Program-made: the position numbers and the translations under genes
NCBI RefSeq assembly: GCF_011927825.1
Contig: NZ_JAATJI010000001.1
Coordinates: forward strand, 2,294,001 to 2,358,000
Source of the DNA: Polymorphobacter fuscus
GTDB taxonomy: Bacteria; Pseudomonadota; Alphaproteobacteria; Sphingomonadales; Sphingomonadaceae
Direction: 5' to 3'
Length of the DNA: 64,000 bases
Shown: positions 61,174 to 64,000 of the stretch, piece by piece
Numbering within the stretch: the stretch's first letter is position 1
Layout: every line of letters begins with the position of its first letter
The notes under the pieces: model-generated
Seen by the model: the letters and a program-made list of their open reading frames with translations, nothing else
Told to the model about the DNA's origin: nothing
Databases searched by the model: none

Positions 61174-62481
61174 TCAGCGTTCGCGGAATGCGGTGTCGCG
61201 CAGCCTGGCGATGGGGCTGAACAGGTACGACAGCACGGTGCGCGGCGGCCCCAGCAGGTCGACATCGGCGACCATGCCGGCGCCGACCGGCAGGCGCCGG
61301 CCGCCGGGGCCGGTCAGCGCTTCGGCCGCCGTGGCGATGCGGACCTGGTACCAGCCTTCGCCGCCACGATCGTCGATCACCGCATCGGGCGAGATCTGCG
61401 TCACCCGCCCGTCCAGTCTGCCATAGACGCTGGCGTCATAGGCGGTCAGCTTGACCGCCGCCGGCTGGCCGATGTGGACAAAGGCGATGTCGCGCGGCCG
61501 GACCCGCACGTCGACCACCAGCCCGCCGCCTGTCGGCACGATTTCGGCGAGCGGCGCGCCCGGGGCGATGCTGCCGCCGATGGTGGCGGGCATCACCCGC
61601 TGGACGATGCCGGCGATCGGGCTGCGCACGTCGGTGCGTTCCAGCCGGCGCTGCATGGCGGGGAGGGCGGCGGACTGGGCGGCGAGTTCGGCGCGCGCCA
61701 GCGCCAGATCGTTGCCGGCATCGGCGCGGCTGCTGTCGCGGCTGCCGGCCATGGCAGCGACCGCCTCCGCCAGCGCGGCGCGGGCGCGCGATACCGCCTG
61801 CAGCGCGCCGGCGGCGCCGGCATCGGCCTGTACCAGCGTCGACCGGGCACGATCGAGGCTGATTCGCGGCTCGATCCCCTTGTCGACCAGCGGCGCCAGC
61901 ATCGCGACTTCGCGCGCCGCCTGGGCGCGGGCTTCGGCGGCGGCGGTGGCGGCCGCCTGCGCTTCGGCAAGCGCGCGGTCGGCGCCATCGCGGCGGGCGC
62001 TGCCGCCGGCGCTGCGGCTCGCCGTGTCGCGGCGGCGCGCGGCCCAGAGCCCGCGTTCGGCGGCGACGGCGCCCGGTGCGGCCGCTTCCAGCGCGGCCGG
62101 AAACACCGGCGTCGTGCCGGCGACTTCGGCCTCCAGCCGCGCGATCCGGGCGCGAAGCGCATTGGCGGCAGCGCTGCTGCGGCCGAAATCGGCCTGGGCG
62201 GCGGCGGGGTCGAGCTGCAGCAGCGACTGGCCGGCGGCGACCTTCTGCCCCGGTTTCGCCCATATGGCGGTGACGACGCCGCCTTCCAGGTTGCTGACGA
62301 CCTGCAATTGGTGTTGCGGCACGATGCGGCCGGGGGCGGTGGCGGTTTCATTGACCTCCGCCACGGCGGCCCAGCCGATCATGGCAACGAGGAATCCGGT
62401 GATCGACCAAAGCATGATGCGGGTCGCGGCAAGTGGCGTCGCGCCGGTCATGACGCCGGTGGTGGGTGCGGAGTGCAGCAT
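61174..62481 (-). CDS. HlyD family type I secretion adaptor
   Basis: A 435-residue periplasmic adaptor (membrane fusion protein). One transmembrane helix (about 26-45) is followed by a biotinyl-lipoyl-like domain (VVSNLEGGVVTAIWAKPGQKVAAGQSLLQLD), a long Ala/Arg-rich coiled coil (about 110-280), and the C-terminal barrel with SPIAGIVQRVMPATIGGSIAPG and VRVRPRDIAFVHIGQPAAVKL. It links the ABC transporter to an outer-membrane TolC-like channel. It lies 12 bp downstream of the ABC gene. Confidence 0.92.
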   Translation of the reverse strand: MLHSAPTTGVMTGATPLAATRIMLWSITGFLVAMIGWAAVAEVNETATAPGRIVPQHQLQVVSNLEGGVVTAIWAKPGQKVAAGQSLLQLDPAAAQADFGRSSAAANALRARIARLEAEVAGTTPVFPAALEAAAPGAVAAERGLWAARRRDTASRSAGGSARRDGADRALAEAQAAATAAAEARAQAAREVAMLAPLVDKGIEPRISLDRARSTLVQADAGAAGALQAVSRARAALAEAVAAMAGSRDSSRADAGNDLALARAELAAQSAALPAMQRRLERTDVRSPIAGIVQRVMPATIGGSIAPGAPLAEIVPTGGGLVVDVRVRPRDIAFVHIGQPAAVKLTAYDASVYGRLDGRVTQISPDAVIDDRGGEGWYQVRIATAAEALTGPGGRRLPVGAGMVADVDLLGPPRTVLSYLFSPIARLRDTAFRER

Positions 62482-62493
62482 CGAAGCGTCCCT

Positions 62494-64000
62494 TCAGGCG
62501 ATGGCGAGTGATTTGAGGACGTCGTCGCGTGGCCCCTGCGTGACGATGCGGCCGCCATCGAGGACGATGACGCGGGTGGCGAGGCGCAGCATCGACTGGC
62601 GGTGGGTGACAAGGACGATGGTGCGGCCGGCGACTTCGGCCTCCAAACGACTGACCAAGGCTTCCTCCGACCCCGAATCCATCGCGCTCGTCGGTTCGTC
62701 GAGGACGAGGATGGGCCTTGGTAGCGCCGTGTCGGCGACCGCAAGGGCGCGGGCGATGGCGATGGCCTGGCGCTGGCCCCCCGACAGGCCTTCGCCGCGA
62801 TCGGCGAGCGTCACGTCATAGCCGCCCGGCAGCGCACCGATGAAGTCATGTGCCCCCGACAGCCGGGCGGCACGCAGCACGGCTGCGTCGTCGATGCGCG
62901 CGTCACCAAGGGCGATATTGTCGCGAATGCTGCCCGACAGCAGCACCACATCCTGCAACACCGATCCGATATTGGCGCGCAGATCATCGGGGTGCAGCTG
63001 CCGCACATCGGCGTCGTCCACCATCACGGCACCCGATTCGGGCTGGTACAGGCCCAGAACGAGCCGCGCGATCGTCGATTTGCCCGATCCGACGCGGCCG
63101 ATGATGGCGACGCGGTCGCCCGGCGCGATATCGAAGCTGACATCGTCGAGCGCCAGCGTCGGGCTGCCGGGATAGCGGAAGCTGACGCGGCGAAAGGCGA
63201 TCCGGCCCGACAGGGTGGCGCGGCGCAGCGGCGCATGGTCGATTTCGCCGGCACCGGTCATCAGCCTGTCGAGCGCATGATAGGCGTCGCGCGTGTTCGA
63301 TAGCCGGGTGAGCAGCGCGGCGATCTGGCCGAGCGGCGCCACGGCGCGACCGGCCAGCATCGACGCGGCGACCATGGCACCCATCGACAGGCTGCCCGCT
63401 GCGATCAGCGTCACCCCGAGCGCGATGGTGGCGACATAGACGATGGTCTGCATGACGGCGGCGACATTGACGGCGAGGGCTGCAACCGAGCGTTGGCGCA
63501 ACGCGATCGCCGCCTGTTGCGCCACCGCCGACTGCCAGCGCCGTGCCAGCAGCGGGCCGGCCTGGCTCGACTTGACGGTTTCGAGGCCGGCGATCGTTTC
63601 GACGATGACGCCCTGCTTGCCGAGCGATTCGGCGAGGTTGGCCGCCGACAACCGGGCGAGCAGCGGTTGCGCCAGCCAGGCGACACCGATGACGATGGGG
63701 ACGGCGAGCAGCGGCACCAGCGCCAGCGGCGGCGCAACGAGCGCGATGACTCCGATGAACAGCAGCACGAAGGGCACATCGACGATCGCGGCGATGGTGG
63801 CCGAGGCGAAGAATTCGCGCAGCGTCTCGAATTCGCGCAGCAGCCCGGCAAAGGCACCGTTGGAGCCGCGCCGATCGGCCAGTTTCATTGCCAGCAGCCG
63901 GTCGAACAGCTGTTCGCCGAGCACACGGTCGATATTCTGGCCGGCGACGTCGACAAAATAGCCACGCAGCCCGCGCAGCACGAAGTCGAAGACGATGATG
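62494..64000 (-). CDS. Type I secretion ABC transporter (5' end outside window)
   Basis: About 502 residues of a type I secretion permease/ATPase, LssB-like. The membrane domain runs over the first 250 visible residues, with about five helices. The ATPase domain has Walker A in IIGRVGSGKSTIARL, the signature LSGGQRQAIAIARAL, Walker B in ILVLDEPTSAMD and the H-loop in VTHRQ. The frame continues past position 64000, so the start and any N-terminal domain are outside. The cargo and outer-membrane channel are not seen. Confidence 0.92.
   Translation of the reverse strand, partial: IIVFDFVLRGLRGYFVDVAGQNIDRVLGEQLFDRLLAMKLADRRGSNGAFAGLLREFETLREFFASATIAAIVDVPFVLLFIGVIALVAPPLALVPLLAVPIVIGVAWLAQPLLARLSAANLAESLGKQGVIVETIAGLETVKSSQAGPLLARRWQSAVAQQAAIALRQRSVAALAVNVAAVMQTIVYVATIALGVTLIAAGSLSMGAMVAASMLAGRAVAPLGQIAALLTRLSNTRDAYHALDRLMTGAGEIDHAPLRRATLSGRIAFRRVSFRYPGSPTLALDDVSFDIAPGDRVAIIGRVGSGKSTIARLVLGLYQPESGAVMVDDADVRQLHPDDLRANIGSVLQDVVLLSGSIRDNIALGDARIDDAAVLRAARLSGAHDFIGALPGGYDVTLADRGEGLSGGQRQAIAIARALAVADTALPRPILVLDEPTSAMDSGSEEALVSRLEAEVAGRTIVLVTHRQSMLRLATRVIVLDGGRIVTQGPRDDVLKSLAIA

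Noticed and set aside
1..64000. tRNA, rRNA, IS element, prophage or attachment site
   Set aside because: Intergenic gaps, all below 280 bases, show no cloverleaf pattern or CCA-ended acceptor stems, no transposase and no terminal repeats; XerC has no integrase context.

Overview
The window is GC-rich, densely coded DNA from an alphaproteobacterium, most likely a member of the Sphingomonadales. The evidence is a PEP-CTERM sorting protein with a PEPTTW motif, a TonB-dependent receptor, a CrtI-type carotenoid desaturase, a XanB-type mannose-1-phosphate guanylyltransferase, a Wzi outer-membrane protein, a ubiquinol-cytochrome c chaperone next to yceD and bamE, and the argH-lptM-lysA and dapD clusters. 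No tRNA, rRNA, CRISPR array, insertion sequence or prophage is recognisable. The window looks like chromosomal core plus a few accessory cassettes. Both edges cut genes: a glucokinase at the left and a type I secretion ABC transporter at the right.

Layout. 1-1139: end of an Entner-Doudoroff operon (glk-eda). 1211-3471: a secreted parallel beta-helix protein translationally coupled to a diheme c-type cytochrome, an uncharacterised two-gene system. 3482-8677: aldehyde dehydrogenase, acyl-CoA ligase and a CrtI-like desaturase. 8727-17271: hydrolase, Gly/Met-rich membrane protein, glutamine synthetase-like ligase, peptidoglycan-binding protein, transaldolase-xerC, dicarboxylate symporter, and yceD/UQCC chaperone/bamE. 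17290-22069: PhoD phosphatase, class II aldolase-like protein, GMC oxidoreductase and small zinc-type proteins. 22270-27599: a PEP-CTERM protein behind a sigma-54-type promoter, a CocE-type hydrolase and a divergent TonB receptor. 27639-35869: galU, lysA, lptM, argH, a TlpA-like lipoprotein, glycosyltransferase, flippase and rho. 36019-47037: FAD oxidase, Bor-like lipoprotein, HIT, siroheme-synthase-like protein, HNH, gluQRS, cobalamin adenosyltransferase, ergothioneine genes egtBD, TorF-like porin and etfBA. 47082-50489: HMG-CoA lyase, dapD, HAD nucleotidase and PfkB kinase. 50614-55596: eight same-strand genes, nearly all joined by 4-bp start/stop overlaps, including a split Alg14/Alg13 glycosyltransferase. 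55598-64000: Wzi, XanB, LplT-like transporter, DUF937 and J-domain proteins, and a type I secretion adaptor and ABC transporter.

Several genes serve envelope and exopolysaccharide construction (galU, xanB, Wzi, the GT2 protein with the flippase, Alg14/13), although they are scattered. lysA and dapD supply diaminopimelate and lysine. Most intergenic gaps are under 150 bp, and several convergent pairs are separated by compact hairpins. The points most worth a second look are the beta-helix/cytochrome pair, the sigma-54-type promoter with an upstream inverted repeat at the PEP-CTERM gene, and the truncated methyltransferase half of the siroheme-synthase-like protein.
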